Assembly: GCF_021869765.1 (NCBI RefSeq)
Contig: NZ_CP084580.1
Coordinates: 2,108,001 to 2,172,000 of the forward strand
From: Chryseobacterium sp. MEBOG06
GTDB lineage: Bacteria; Bacteroidota; Bacteroidia; Flavobacteriales; Weeksellaceae
Length of the DNA: 64,000 nt
Direction: 5' to 3'
Shown here: piece after piece, positions 25,068 through 33,891 of the stretch
Numbering within the stretch: the first letter of the stretch is position 1
Layout: each line of letters begins with the position of its first letter
Position numbers and translations under genes: made by a program
The notes under the pieces: generated by a model
What the model saw: only the letters and a program-made list of their open reading frames with translations
The model's database searches: none
Told to the model about the DNA's origin: nothing

Positions 25068-25397
25068 TTAGTGCGAAGAAACAGCCTTTAAGCCAATCAC
25101 AGAACCAATTAAGGTGATAATGAAAAATATTCTCCAGAAGCTTACAGGATCCTTAAAAAAGAAAATTCCCATTAAGGCAGTTCCCACTGCTCCAATTCCT
25201 GTCCATACCGCATAGGCCGTACCGATAGGTAATGCCTGAGTGGCTTTAATAAGTAGCACCATACTTATTGTCATTGTCACCAGGAAGCCTGCAAACCAGT
25301 AATAAGATTCCGTTCCGGAGGTTTCCTTTGCCTTTCCTAGACAAGATGCGAATGCAACTTCAAATAACCCGGCAATAACTAAGATAATCCAATTCAT
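25068..25397 (-). CDS. Small multidrug resistance (SMR) family exporter, SugE/Gdx-like
   Basis: 109 residues with four predicted membrane helices. Glu13 (VIAGLFEVAFAS), the proton and substrate site of all SMR proteins, is present. The stretch LPIGTAYAVWTGIGAVGTAL is very close to the SugE/Gdx group, which exports guanidinium in other bacteria. The first helix lacks the Trp-Ala-x-Gly-Leu-Lys seen in typical Gdx, so the substrate may differ; a quaternary ammonium exporter is the alternative. No guanidine riboswitch is recognised in the 224 nt upstream. Only one SMR gene is here, so a homodimer is expected. Confidence 0.85.
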   Translation of the reverse strand: MNWIILVIAGLFEVAFASCLGKAKETSGTESYYWFAGFLVTMTISMVLLIKATQALPIGTAYAVWTGIGAVGTALMGIFFFKDPVSFWRIFFIITLIGSVIGLKAVSSH

Positions 25398-25621
25398 TTT
25401 TTAAATTTTTCTTCTGCAAATTTCAGTATTTGAAAGGAGAAAAAATTTTACAATTGTTAAAAAATGATCCATAAAAATATGTTTTATGAAATAAAATAGA
25501 AAGCCCGGGAGAAGAAAGCTAATGTAGTTTCAATAAGAAATTCCATTCAATCGTTATCAATTGAAACAGCAATTAAGGTTTGAATATAATTTATAAAAAA
25601 GAATGTATCTCTCATTTTCTA

Positions 25622-26185
25622 TTATTTAATCTCCGCACGGATTCTGCTTAAGCTTACCTGGGTAATTCCAAGATACGATGCAATATAGCCGAGCTGAACT
25701 CTCTTAAGTAAATCAGGCTGATAGGAAATGATATCTTTATATCGCTCCAAAGAAGTTTTGAACTGTCTTGAAATAATGAGTTCCTCAGACTTTATCATCT
25801 CCGCTTCGGCTAATTTTCTTCCCCAGTTGGCCATATGAATATCTTCATTAAAAAGTTTTCTGAGATTTTCCGTTTCCAGTACATACAGATCACAGTCTTC
25901 AAGTAATTCAATGCTTTCATAACCCGGTTTGTCTTCCACATAGCTTTTCATGGAAAGCACACATTGGCCTTCACTTCCAAACCAGAATGTAATATCATTT
26001 TCTGACGTGGAAGAATAAGCACGTGCAATACCCTTACGGATAAAATAAACATACGGAATTACTTTATCAGCTTCCATCAGGCAGAATCCCTTAGGATGGG
26101 AAACTTCTGTAATATGCTCTTTTAAGCTGTTTTTAGAAGCTTCAGGGAGAATGTAAATGGAGTCAAGAATCTGGTCTATATTCAT
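25622..26185 (-). CDS. Crp/Fnr family transcriptional regulator
   Basis: 187 residues. The cyclic-nucleotide-binding fold covers about 20-115 (IPYVYFIRKGIARAYS, then ITFWFGSEGQCVLSM) but lacks the Arg and Ser that bind cAMP in CRP, so the signal is probably not cAMP. The C-terminus is a short winged-helix ending in LGYIASYLGITQVSLSRIRA. The pattern matches the many Crp-like regulators of Flavobacteriia. It lies upstream of the SMR gene on the same strand, 224 nt apart, and could regulate it. TACTTTTG at 26205-26212 (minus strand) is a likely -7 element. Confidence 0.88.
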   Translation of the reverse strand: MNIDQILDSIYILPEASKNSLKEHITEVSHPKGFCLMEADKVIPYVYFIRKGIARAYSSTSENDITFWFGSEGQCVLSMKSYVEDKPGYESIELLEDCDLYVLETENLRKLFNEDIHMANWGRKLAEAEMIKSEELIISRQFKTSLERYKDIISYQPDLLKRVQLGYIASYLGITQVSLSRIRAEIK

Positions 26186-26212
26186 AAAAATGAATTCTAA
26201 TATTCAAAAGTA

Positions 26213-26487
26213 TCAGTTTTAAGTAATGCAATACAAAATTATGTGATAATTTTTATAAGAAACATTCTAAATTGAAGGTAATATTTCTTAAATCAAAGCT
26301 TATCTTAATACCCTTTGATTTCTGTTGATTCTTATTTATTTTGAAATAACCCGATTGACGATGATTTTATAAAAAATAAATAAAAATTGCCCTTCAGAGT
26401 TTCCTTTGTTAAACATATTTAATGCTACATAACTCTCTTTTTTCTTTTAAATATTGAGATTAACTGTAAAGACCAATTTTGTTTTAC
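26213..26487. other. Intergenic region between the divergent crp-like and era genes
   Basis: Very AT-rich. It holds the two divergent promoters; no gene, hairpin or repeat of note is seen. Confidence 0.6.
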
Positions 26488-26495
26488 TAACTTTG
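26488..26495 (+). promoter_or_regulatory. era promoter -7 element
   Basis: TAACTTTG, 20 nt upstream of the era start codon; the -33 element is weak. Confidence 0.5.
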
Positions 26496-26515
26496 CAGTT
26501 CGTAATATTATTTTT

Positions 26516-27391
26516 ATGCACAAAGCTGGATTTGTAAATATAGTTGGAAAGCCTAATGCCGGAAAATCTACACTGCTCAACCAATTAATGGGGGAGAAGC
26601 TGGCGATTGTAACGCAGAAAGCTCAGACAACCCGTCACAGAATTTTTGGTATTTATAATGAAGAAGACCTTCAGATTGTATTTTCTGATACTCCCGGAGT
26701 ATTAGATCCTAAATACGGCCTGCAGGAAAAAATGATGGATTTTGTAAAAGACTCTTTACAGGATGCAGATGTATTTCTGTTTATTGTAGACGTTACCGAT
26801 AAAGCGGAACCTTCAGAGTTTTTGATTGATAAGTTAAATAAAATCCCTGTTCCTGTACTTCTGTTATTGAATAAAGTAGACCAAACCGATCAGGCAGGTC
26901 TTGAAAAACTGGTAGAAGAATGGCACAATAGAATTCCAAAAGCGGAAATTCTTCCTATCTCTGCACTGAATGCTTTCAATACAGAGGTTATCTTACCTAA
27001 AATAAAATCATTACTCCCTGAGAACCCTCCATACTATGATAAGGATCAATATACGGATAAACCCGAGAGATTCTTTGTTAATGAGGCAATACGTGAGAAA
27101 ATTCTTTTGAACTATGATAAAGAAATTCCATATTCTGTAGAAGTGGTAACTGAGCAGTTTAAGGAAAAAGAGGGAATTATCTTTATAGATTCTATTATCT
27201 ATGTAGAAAGAGATACCCAGAAAGGAATCATTATAGGTCACAAAGGAGAAGCAATCAAAAAGGTAGGAACTGAAGCAAGATTGGATCTTGAGAAATTTTT
27301 CTCTAAGAAAATTCACTTAAACTTATTTGTAAAAGTGAAAAAGGACTGGAGAAAGAATGACAGAGACCTTAAAAATTTCGGTTACAGATAA
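26516..27391 (+). CDS. era: GTPase Era, 16S rRNA maturation and 30S assembly factor
   Basis: 291 residues. The G domain shows NIVGKPNAGKSTLLNQL (G1), VTQKAQTTRHRIFG (G2), FSDTPGV (G3), LLNKVD (G4) and ISALNAF (G5). The C-terminal KH domain follows, with VVTEQFKEKEG, then GIIIGHKGEAIKKVG, the RNA-binding GxxG loop. Era binds near the 3' end of 16S rRNA during small-subunit assembly and is usually essential. It stands alone, and the next gene starts 66 nt downstream. Confidence 0.96.
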   Translation: MHKAGFVNIVGKPNAGKSTLLNQLMGEKLAIVTQKAQTTRHRIFGIYNEEDLQIVFSDTPGVLDPKYGLQEKMMDFVKDSLQDADVFLFIVDVTDKAEPSEFLIDKLNKIPVPVLLLLNKVDQTDQAGLEKLVEEWHNRIPKAEILPISALNAFNTEVILPKIKSLLPENPPYYDKDQYTDKPERFFVNEAIREKILLNYDKEIPYSVEVVTEQFKEKEGIIFIDSIIYVERDTQKGIIIGHKGEAIKKVGTEARLDLEKFFSKKIHLNLFVKVKKDWRKNDRDLKNFGYR

Positions 27392-27457
27392 ACTAAAAAC
27401 GTTGTAACCCCTTTGTATTAAAAGATTTTTATTACCTTAGTCTAAATTTTTTAGTAA

Positions 27458-27886
27458 ATGAACTATAACAATTCAAATTCAGGATCGATACTTAAAGATA
27501 TTGTTTTATTGGCAGTGAGGGTATTTGTAGGTTTTGCAATGCTGTCTCATGGATTCCCAAAACTTCAGATGCTGTTAGCAGGAGGTAAAATCGATTTTTT
27601 TGATTTTATGGGATTAGGCCCTCAGATATCTTTGATTCTTACGGTCTTTGCAGAGTTTGTATGTTCAATATTACTGATATTAGGGCTCTTTACAAGAGTT
27701 TCATTAGGATTTTTGATTTTTACCATGGTGATTGCTGCATTTGTGGTTCATGGAGCAGATCCTTTTGAGAAGAGAGAAATGAGTCTTATTTACCTTTCAG
27801 TTTATCTACTGTTAATAGTCATGGGGGCTGGAAAGGTTTCTGTAGACCATATGATAGAAAGAAGAAAAAGAGCTTCAGATTGGTAA
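27458..27886 (+). CDS. DoxX family membrane protein
   Basis: 142 residues with four predicted membrane helices and the DoxX layout: VGFAMLSHGFPKLQ in the first helix, FAEFVCSILLILGLFTR in the second, and a basic end (MIERRKRAS). The His and Lys of the SHGFPK stretch are typical of the family. DoxX-like proteins are linked to thiosulfate or quinone chemistry and to redox stress in some bacteria, but the function of this group is not established. It may be transcribed together with era. A strong hairpin ends the unit. Confidence 0.87.
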   Translation: MNYNNSNSGSILKDIVLLAVRVFVGFAMLSHGFPKLQMLLAGGKIDFFDFMGLGPQISLILTVFAEFVCSILLILGLFTRVSLGFLIFTMVIAAFVVHGADPFEKREMSLIYLSVYLLLIVMGAGKVSVDHMIERRKRASDW

Positions 27887-27921
27887 ACCTATACTAACTA
27901 AGATAAAAAATACAAAATAGA

Positions 27922-27953
27922 AGAGGCATCTCATAAAGTGAGATGCCTCTTTG
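27922..27953. terminator. Bidirectional terminator after doxX
   Basis: A 12-bp perfect stem (AGAGGCATCTCA with its complement) and a 5-nt loop, followed by TTTGTTTTATTT on the plus strand. It also ends the GG-leader peptide gene on the minus strand. Confidence 0.85.
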
Positions 27954-27959
27954 TTTTAT

Positions 27960-28121
27960 TTAAGGTCTGCAAGGATATGAAGTTGGTATACAATCCCAGA
28001 TTGGTGATCCTGTATCAGTTCTTCCTACCACGCATGCTCTATAGCCCGAATCGCATAAAGGGGCATTCCCTCCGATAATTGTTTTCAGACTTCTTTTTGA
28101 TAATTTTCTTAAATTTTTCAT
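27960..28121 (-). CDS. GG-leader, cysteine-rich bacteriocin-like peptide
   Basis: A 53-residue peptide. Residues 1-18 (MKNLRKLSKRSLKTIIGG) are a basic amphipathic leader ending in Gly-Gly, the signal for cleavage by C39 peptidase transporters in class II bacteriocins. The 35-residue core has four Cys (23, 30, 44, 51) arranged as C-x6-C, 13 residues, C-x6-C, plus Trp and several Pro and Gly. I associate this leader with peptides annotated as bacteriocin-like in Chryseobacterium. No transporter, modification enzyme or immunity gene is visible nearby. It runs towards doxX and away from the S9 peptidase. Antibacterial action is inference only. Confidence 0.75.
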   Translation of the reverse strand: MKNLRKLSKRSLKTIIGGNAPLCDSGYRACVVGRTDTGSPIWDCIPTSYPCRP

Positions 28122-28243
28122 ATTGTTTTAATTTGGTTTGATAAATGTAATGAAAACATACACAATATGACACTTATAAGTGTGTTATTTTTTGATTTTA
28201 TAAATGTGTTAAAATTCACTACTTTCGTAGAAAATGAATTTAT

Positions 28244-30646
28244 ATGAAGATAAAACTGACAATTTGCCTTTTGGCATTTCTCAATTTTTATGATGCACAG
28301 GAAAATATTACTTATCAAAAGCCTTCTGCTGAGATTCTTAAGCTGGCAGATTATCAAAGGCCGCCAAGCGTTTTGATGAATAATAAAAAAGATTGGGTGG
28401 TTTTTACTTACCGCGCAACTTATAAAACACTTCAGGATCTTAGTCAGCAGGAAATGAAATTGGGAGGATTGAGAATTAATCCCGTGACGAATATTTCAAG
28501 TACAGCTACCTACTTCAATAATTTGAAGATCAGAAAAATTAGCGATAAAAATGAAATTCAGGTAAAAAACTTACCAGCAGAGGCTAGAATTACTTATATT
28601 TCATTTTCTCCTGATGAAAAGAAACTTGCTTTTACCAATACGACAACCAAAGGGGTAGAGCTCTGGATCGTCGATATGGAAACGGTTTCTGCAAAAAAAG
28701 TGACAGCAGATAACCTGAATGCGAATTTAGGAACGCCTTATAGCTGGTATAATGATTCACAGAGTTTACTGATCAAGACACTTCCTCAGAACAGACCTGC
28801 TTTGATAGATTCTGATAAAGATCTTCCAACAGGGCCAATTGTTTCTACCTCGGATGGAAAGGTATCACAAAACAGAACGTACCAGGATCTCTTAAAGAAT
28901 CCTCAGGATGAAAAAAACTTTGAGACTCTTACTGCTTCAGAAATCTATAAAGTAGACCTTAACGGAATTCTTAAAAAAGTGAAAGATCAGGATATGTATT
29001 CCGGACTTAGCTTTTCTCCTGACGGAAACTATTTAATGACAACCGTGATTAAAAAGCCATTCTCTTATATTGTGCCGTTAAGCAGATTTCCATCAGTAAC
29101 TACTGTTTATGATTTGAATGGAAATCTTGTAAAAGCAGTGAATGAAGTTCCTCTGAATGAAATCATGCCTAAAGGCTTTTCATCTGTAAGAACAGGGAAA
29201 AGAAATATGATGTGGAGAAGTGATGCGCCTGCAACACTGGTTTTCGCTGAAGCACTGGATGGAGGTGACCAGTCTAGATCTTCCGAATACAGAGACGAGA
29301 TCTTCACATGGGAAGCACCATTTACAGCATCTCCGAAATCTTTTTTCAAAACAAAACAGAGATATGATGGGGTAAGCTGGACCAATAACCACTTTGCCAT
29401 TGTTTCTGAAGAATGGTATGATACCAGAAATACAAAATCTTACCTGATCGACCTTAATAACGGGGAGGCAAAAGTGATCGATGACAGAAATTCTCAGGAT
29501 GTATACAGTGATCCGGGAAATTTTAATACTGTGAAAAATCAGTATGGAAGAACTGTTGTTGATATGAAAGGAGATAAGGCTTATCTGATAGGAGATGGGT
29601 TTACTAAAGATGGTCAGCATCCGTTCATTGATGAGATGGATGTTAAATCTCTCAAAAAGAAGAGACTTTATACTTCAAACCTTAAGAATACGAAAGAAGT
29701 GATTGTTGATATTCTCGACCCTTCAAAAGGAGAGATATTGACAACCCAACAGTCTTCAAGCCAGTATCCTAATTATTTTAAAAAGAATATTAAGTCTAAT
29801 AAAGCCTTTGCAGTAACTAATTTTGAAAATCCATTTGAAGGATTAAAGAATGTTTATAAAGAAGTTATTACTTATAAAAGGAATGATGGTGTAACCCTTA
29901 CAGGAACGCTTTACTTACCTGCAAACTATGACAGAAAGGCTAAGAAGGAAAAACTGCCGTTATTAATCTGGGCATATCCCAGAGAATTTAAAGATAAGGA
30001 TACCGCAGGACAGAGTACTCAGAATGACAATGACTTTACATTCCCTACTTACGGTTCTTTTGTATATTGGACCGCCAAAGGGTATGCTGTTTTAGATAAT
30101 GCCGCTTTCCCAATCATTGGTGAAGGAAAAACAGAGCCAAATGATACTTTCATCCCTCAGCTGGTAGCTAATGCAGCAGCGGCAATTGATGCTGTAGACC
30201 AGTTAGGATATATCGACAGAAAGAAAGTGGCTGTAGGAGGACATTCTTATGGTGCCTTTATGACAGCGAATCTGTTGACCCATTCTAACCTTTTTGCATG
30301 TGGTATTGCACGAAGTGGTGCTTATAACAGAACCTTAACTCCTTTCGGATTTCAGAGTGAGCAGAGAAATTATTGGGACGTTCCGGAGATCTACAATACG
30401 ATGTCTCCATTCATGCATGCTGATCAAATGAAAACACCACTTCTTCTGATACATGGTGATGCAGACAACAATCCCGGTACATTTACCTTACAGACAGAAA
30501 GGTATTTCCAGGCACTGAAAAACCTTGGCGCTCCGGTAAAAATGGTTCTTCTTCCAAAAGAGGCCCATGGATACCAGGCTAAGGAGAATATTTTACATCT
30601 TTTATGGGAACAGGATCAATTCCTTGAAAAGTGTTTGAAAAAATAA
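28244..30646 (+). CDS. S9 family serine peptidase, glutamyl endopeptidase-like (S9D)
   Basis: 800 residues with a signal peptide (MKIKLTICLLAFLNFYDAQ), so periplasmic or secreted. The N-terminal half is a beta-propeller with WD-like motifs (ITYISFSPDEKKLAF, YSGLSFSPDGNYLM). The C-terminal alpha/beta hydrolase carries GGHSYGAFM with Ser668, LIHGDADNNPG with Asp741 and EAHGYQ with His775. The stretch HGDADNNPGTF is characteristic of the S9D group known from chloroplast glutamyl endopeptidase, rather than of DPP-IV. Cleavage after Glu is therefore the likely specificity (inference). It is a single gene with a hairpin just after the stop. Confidence 0.9.
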   Translation: MKIKLTICLLAFLNFYDAQENITYQKPSAEILKLADYQRPPSVLMNNKKDWVVFTYRATYKTLQDLSQQEMKLGGLRINPVTNISSTATYFNNLKIRKISDKNEIQVKNLPAEARITYISFSPDEKKLAFTNTTTKGVELWIVDMETVSAKKVTADNLNANLGTPYSWYNDSQSLLIKTLPQNRPALIDSDKDLPTGPIVSTSDGKVSQNRTYQDLLKNPQDEKNFETLTASEIYKVDLNGILKKVKDQDMYSGLSFSPDGNYLMTTVIKKPFSYIVPLSRFPSVTTVYDLNGNLVKAVNEVPLNEIMPKGFSSVRTGKRNMMWRSDAPATLVFAEALDGGDQSRSSEYRDEIFTWEAPFTASPKSFFKTKQRYDGVSWTNNHFAIVSEEWYDTRNTKSYLIDLNNGEAKVIDDRNSQDVYSDPGNFNTVKNQYGRTVVDMKGDKAYLIGDGFTKDGQHPFIDEMDVKSLKKKRLYTSNLKNTKEVIVDILDPSKGEILTTQQSSSQYPNYFKKNIKSNKAFAVTNFENPFEGLKNVYKEVITYKRNDGVTLTGTLYLPANYDRKAKKEKLPLLIWAYPREFKDKDTAGQSTQNDNDFTFPTYGSFVYWTAKGYAVLDNAAFPIIGEGKTEPNDTFIPQLVANAAAAIDAVDQLGYIDRKKVAVGGHSYGAFMTANLLTHSNLFACGIARSGAYNRTLTPFGFQSEQRNYWDVPEIYNTMSPFMHADQMKTPLLLIHGDADNNPGTFTLQTERYFQALKNLGAPVKMVLLPKEAHGYQAKENILHLLWEQDQFLEKCLKK

Positions 30647-30653
30647 TATTGAG

Positions 30654-30686
30654 AGAGGCTGTTTATGACAAGCAGCCTCTTTTTTA
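30654..30686 (+). terminator. S9 peptidase terminator
   Basis: AGAGGCTG pairs with CAGCCTCT around an 11-nt loop, followed by TTTTTT. Confidence 0.85.
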
Positions 30687-30740
30687 TTTTGGTCTTATCC
30701 TACAGCAGAATGTACTTTTAAACCTAATGATTAATCATTT

Positions 30741-31430
30741 TTACAGATGCTTCAGGATTCCATTAATACTTTCCAGTTCCATAAAATTTGGATGTTCCAG
30801 ATTGCGATCATGCTGTTCGTGGTTCCAGGTGACATGATAAGGAATATGAGCCGCTGATCCCCCGATTTCCAGTACGGGCAAAATATCTGATTTAATGGAA
30901 TTTCCCAACATTAGAAAATTTTCAGGCTGGCAGTCCAGATGTTTCAACAGTTTTCTGTAATCATTTTCTTTTTTGTCACTCATGATCTCAATGTGATGAA
31001 AATAATCCTGTAATCCCGAGTTTTTCAGTTTACGTTCCTGATCCAGAAGATCCCCTTTTGTAGCAACCACTAATCGGTATTTCCCTTTCAGGCTTTCAAG
31101 GGTTTCCGTGACTCCATCCAGAAGCTCAATGGGTTTTTGAAGAAGATCCTGACCGAGCCGGATAGCTTTATTTACAAGCTCTAATGATGCCGTATTATTG
31201 GAAACTCTGCCAATAGTTTCAATCATACACAACATAAACCCTTTTACTCCGTAACCATATAAATGAAGATTCTTCATTTCGGTTTCAAATAACGCTTGTG
31301 ATACCGAATGAAGTGGAAGATAATCTTCCAGTAAGATACAGAATTCTTTCTCTGCCTCCTGAAAATAAGGTTCATTGATCCAAAGTGTATCATCTGCATC
31401 AAAGGCAATAGTGGTAATATGATTATTCAT
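30741..31430 (-). CDS. HAD-superfamily hydrolase
   Basis: 229 residues. Motif I is AFDADDTLW (nucleophile Asp and general acid), motif II is VVATKGD, motif III includes the Lys of MSDKKENDYRKL, and motif IV is FLMLGNSIKSDILPV. A helical cap (about 20-90) of C1 type is inserted after motif I, as in phosphoglycolate phosphatase-like enzymes. The substrate is unknown. It is cytoplasmic and transcribed divergently from a Crp-like gene with 77 nt between starts. Confidence 0.87.
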   Translation of the reverse strand: MNNHITTIAFDADDTLWINEPYFQEAEKEFCILLEDYLPLHSVSQALFETEMKNLHLYGYGVKGFMLCMIETIGRVSNNTASLELVNKAIRLGQDLLQKPIELLDGVTETLESLKGKYRLVVATKGDLLDQERKLKNSGLQDYFHHIEIMSDKKENDYRKLLKHLDCQPENFLMLGNSIKSDILPVLEIGGSAAHIPYHVTWNHEQHDRNLEHPNFMELESINGILKHL

Positions 31431-31507
31431 TTTTGTTTTGTAATTTTCTACTCACAAAATTCAGTATAAAAAATAAATAAGAAAAGGACATTTGTCCCGG
31501 ATCAGAT

Positions 31508-32071
31508 ATGTTACGAACAAATCAGGCGTTTTTAAGCTATTTTGAGAATCTTTATAATGATCAGAATCATAAAGATGATATTGTACTGAAATCCTTTTCC
31601 AGGGATGAAAATATTTTAAGGCAGGATCAACCGCTGTCAAGGCTGATGCTTCTAAAAGAGGGAATCGTTAAATGTTATTTTACTGAAGAAAACGGCAAAG
31701 AATATATTGTCGAATTTCTGGGAAAAGGTGAAATACTGGGAGAAGTGGAGATGATTAAAAATATCAGCTGTTTATGTGGTGTAAAAGCCGTATCTGAAGT
31801 AACCGTATATGAAACAAATATTTCCCATTTTAAATCTTTAATCAAAAACGATCTTGCTCTGAATCACTTACTACTGGATTCTTTCGCAGAAAGAATTATC
31901 AATACTTCCAGCAGGGCATCCTATCAACAGCTATATACGGTAGAACATACTGTAATGCAGTTGCTGGATATGCAGTCCAAACAAGGAATTCAGATCTCAA
32001 AAGAAGATATGGCGGCCTATCTGGGGATTACGGTGAGAAGTTTAAATAGAATTTTAAAAGATGTGAAATAA
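31508..32071 (+). CDS. Crp/Fnr family transcriptional regulator
   Basis: 187 residues, the second Crp-like regulator of the window and clearly different from the one at 25622. The beta-roll has PLSRLMLLKEGIVKCYFTEE and IVEFLGKGEILGEVEMIKN, closer to a classical Crp fold. A dimerisation helix (about 110-135) and a C-terminal HTH with ISKEDMAAYLGITVRSLNRI follow. The effector is unknown. It is divergent from the HAD gene and may control it. No strong terminator follows. Confidence 0.88.
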   Translation: MLRTNQAFLSYFENLYNDQNHKDDIVLKSFSRDENILRQDQPLSRLMLLKEGIVKCYFTEENGKEYIVEFLGKGEILGEVEMIKNISCLCGVKAVSEVTVYETNISHFKSLIKNDLALNHLLLDSFAERIINTSSRASYQQLYTVEHTVMQLLDMQSKQGIQISKEDMAAYLGITVRSLNRILKDVK

Positions 32072-32365
32072 AGCAGTTGATAAAACACAAAACATAAAGA
32101 ATTTTTCTTTTAATCTGCTTGATTGGTAAAATATCCTGGCGGTTAAAAATAATAAATATTCAATTTTATCGGAGATAGAATCCTTATGTCTTTAAAGTAT
32201 TCGAATAATAAAACCTATTACATTTTAGCGATTTTTCAAAATAAAACATTCATGTAAAAATAATTTATATTGATTTTTTTGTTATTTAATTTAGGGGTGT
32301 GTTTGTTTAAATATAAAAAAAGAATAATTCAATTGTAAATTGATAGGGGTGTTTTTAAAATTTAC
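32072..32365. other. AT-rich intergenic region
   Basis: No gene, repeat or strong hairpin is seen; the right edge leads into the promoter of the GNAT gene. Confidence 0.6.
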
Positions 32366-32373
32366 TATTTTTG
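32366..32373 (+). promoter_or_regulatory. GNAT gene -7 element
   Basis: TATTTTTG, 25 nt upstream of the start codon. Confidence 0.5.
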
Positions 32374-32398
32374 TATTTAAATAAGTTGAATTTAATCC

Positions 32399-32902
32399 AT
32401 GGGACAATTAAAGTTCAGAAATGCCGAGTTATCCGATTTAGAGAAAATTGTAGAGATATACAATTCAACAATCGCATCAAGGATGGTGACCGCAGATGTA
32501 GAAGAAGTTTCCGTAGAAAGCAAGCAGAAATGGTTTGATGATCATAACCCTGAAACAAGACCTCTTTGGGTGGTTGAAGATCAGGAAGATCAGATAGTAG
32601 GTTGGGTGAGCTTTAGTTCTTTTCATGAAAGAGCGGCCTATAGCGGAACAGTGGAAGTAAGTATTTATCTGGATGAAAGCAGCAGAGGAAAAGGCTATGG
32701 GAAGACTATTCTTCAATATTGCATAGACAATGCCGGAAAATTTGGGGTAAATAACCTGGTGGCTCTTATATTTCTTCATAATGAGCCGAGCTTAAAACTC
32801 TTCCGTTACTTTGGTTTTGAAGATTGGGGAAACCTTCCTAATGTAGCTATTCTGGATGGAGTAGAAAGAAGCCTTGTCATATTGGGTAAAAGGATTGATT
32901 AG
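32399..32902 (+). CDS. GNAT family N-acetyltransferase, phosphinothricin acetyltransferase-like
   Basis: 167 residues. The acetyl-CoA loop is seen in DESSRGKGYGKTIL (R-x-x-G-x-G/A), with VEVSIYLDE before it and FLHNEPSLKLFRYFGFEDWG after it. The N-terminus (IYNSTIASRMVTADVEEVS) follows the pattern of the Pat/bar group, which acetylates phosphinothricin, methionine sulfoximine or sulfone. Bacterial members often handle other amines, so the substrate is uncertain. It is cytoplasmic, a single gene, and ends at a shared terminator. Confidence 0.88.
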   Translation: MGQLKFRNAELSDLEKIVEIYNSTIASRMVTADVEEVSVESKQKWFDDHNPETRPLWVVEDQEDQIVGWVSFSSFHERAAYSGTVEVSIYLDESSRGKGYGKTILQYCIDNAGKFGVNNLVALIFLHNEPSLKLFRYFGFEDWGNLPNVAILDGVERSLVILGKRID

Positions 32903-32914
32903 CATATAAAAATA

Positions 32915-32968
32915 GCAGTCTCAAAAGTATCGTAAACCTGCCACAAGGAGCGTTATTTTTGAGACTGC
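32915..32968. terminator. Bidirectional terminator with 30-nt loop
   Basis: GCAGTCTCAAAA pairs perfectly with TTTTGAGACTGC over 12 bp, between the convergent GNAT and GLPGLI genes. The 30-nt loop is longer than usual. Confidence 0.75.
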
Positions 32969-32987
32969 CGTTTTATTTATATTCTAT

Positions 32988-33812
32988 TCAGCCTTTAAAT
33001 AAAGGTTCTTTATCCTTTTCAATATAAATATACCGTCCTTTAATACCTTTCTGCAGCATTTCTTTTTTCCTGTTAAGTTCTTCAACAGATTCTACACTTT
33101 CATTTTTAAAGGTTAAATTTCCTCCATTCTTTATCTTTTCTGAAAATAACCTTGTAGGGTTTTGGTAAATATCTTCAATATATGTATTGAATTTTTCATT
33201 GGTGATAGGAAGTGCCGGCTTCCCATAGTGGGTTTCTACAAAATCTTTAGTGTCGTAATCTGCAACAAGCTTTTCGTTGTTAATGAGCTTATAGATGAAA
33301 TTTTTATCCGTATCTTCAAGAATAAAGATCAGCCCGGGAAGGCCTCCGAATTTATAAGGACCCTCTTTGATATTGACCTCGTTGGAAAACCATGCACTCC
33401 AGCTTCTGCCTCCAAAATCTGTGGTGGCTTTTTGAAGTTTATAACCATTGTATTCTTTGGTTTCATTAAGTACCTGCCAATTCATCTCGTCATGTGTTTT
33501 TACCACAAAATACTCAAAGAAATCTCTGTACCATCTGTTATTGAAAGATTCAGGCTCTCTTTCAACAACCTGGTCGGTTTTTGTACTGTAATGGGAAACT
33601 GACTGATTAGCTTCCTTATTTTTTAAATCATAATCAGCAAAGTCCTTATCGTAAAATTTAACAGACTTAGGACTGATATCCAGATTCATCAGACTTTTTC
33701 TATATTCATCAGTTGTTTCTTTTCGGTACTGAAGTTCATAGGTAAATCTGTTGGTTTGAGATTGATATAGTGAAGCTGTGTATAAAGCAAAGATGATTAG
33801 TGTTTTTTTCAT
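32988..33812 (-). CDS. GLPGLI family exported protein
   Basis: 274 residues with a signal peptide (MKKTLIIFALYTASLYQSQ). The name-giving motif appears in GPYKFGGLPGLIFILEDTD, preceded by the family's YKLQKATTDFGGRSWSAWFS. These proteins are common in Flavobacteriia and have no established function. The conserved motif lies in a beta-rich domain, and the C-terminal 60 residues are charged (ELNRKKEMLQKGIKGRYIYI). TATTTTTG at 33832-33839 on the minus strand is its likely -7 element, directly after the terminator of the MATE gene. Confidence 0.88.
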   Translation of the reverse strand: MKKTLIIFALYTASLYQSQTNRFTYELQYRKETTDEYRKSLMNLDISPKSVKFYDKDFADYDLKNKEANQSVSHYSTKTDQVVEREPESFNNRWYRDFFEYFVVKTHDEMNWQVLNETKEYNGYKLQKATTDFGGRSWSAWFSNEVNIKEGPYKFGGLPGLIFILEDTDKNFIYKLINNEKLVADYDTKDFVETHYGKPALPITNEKFNTYIEDIYQNPTRLFSEKIKNGGNLTFKNESVESVEELNRKKEMLQKGIKGRYIYIEKDKEPLFKG

Positions 33813-33831
33813 GTTTATTATTTTGAAGAGG

Positions 33832-33839
33832 CAAAAATA
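33832..33839 (-). promoter_or_regulatory. GLPGLI gene -7 element
   Basis: TATTTTTG on the minus strand, 19 nt upstream of the start codon and 4 nt downstream (in transcription) of the MATE terminator stem. Confidence 0.5.
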
Positions 33840-33842
33840 ATA

Positions 33843-33872
33843 AAAAACGCAGAGCTATAGCTCTGCGTTTTT
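33843..33872 (-). terminator. MATE gene terminator
   Basis: A near-perfect palindrome with AAAAACGCAGAGCT and its complement, symmetric T-runs on both strands. Confidence 0.85.
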
Positions 33873-33891
33873 CACGTATCGTATTTTATTT

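Noticed and set aside
25398..25621. Guanidine riboswitch upstream of the SMR gene
   Set aside because: No conserved ykkC-type loops or paired elements could be found by eye.
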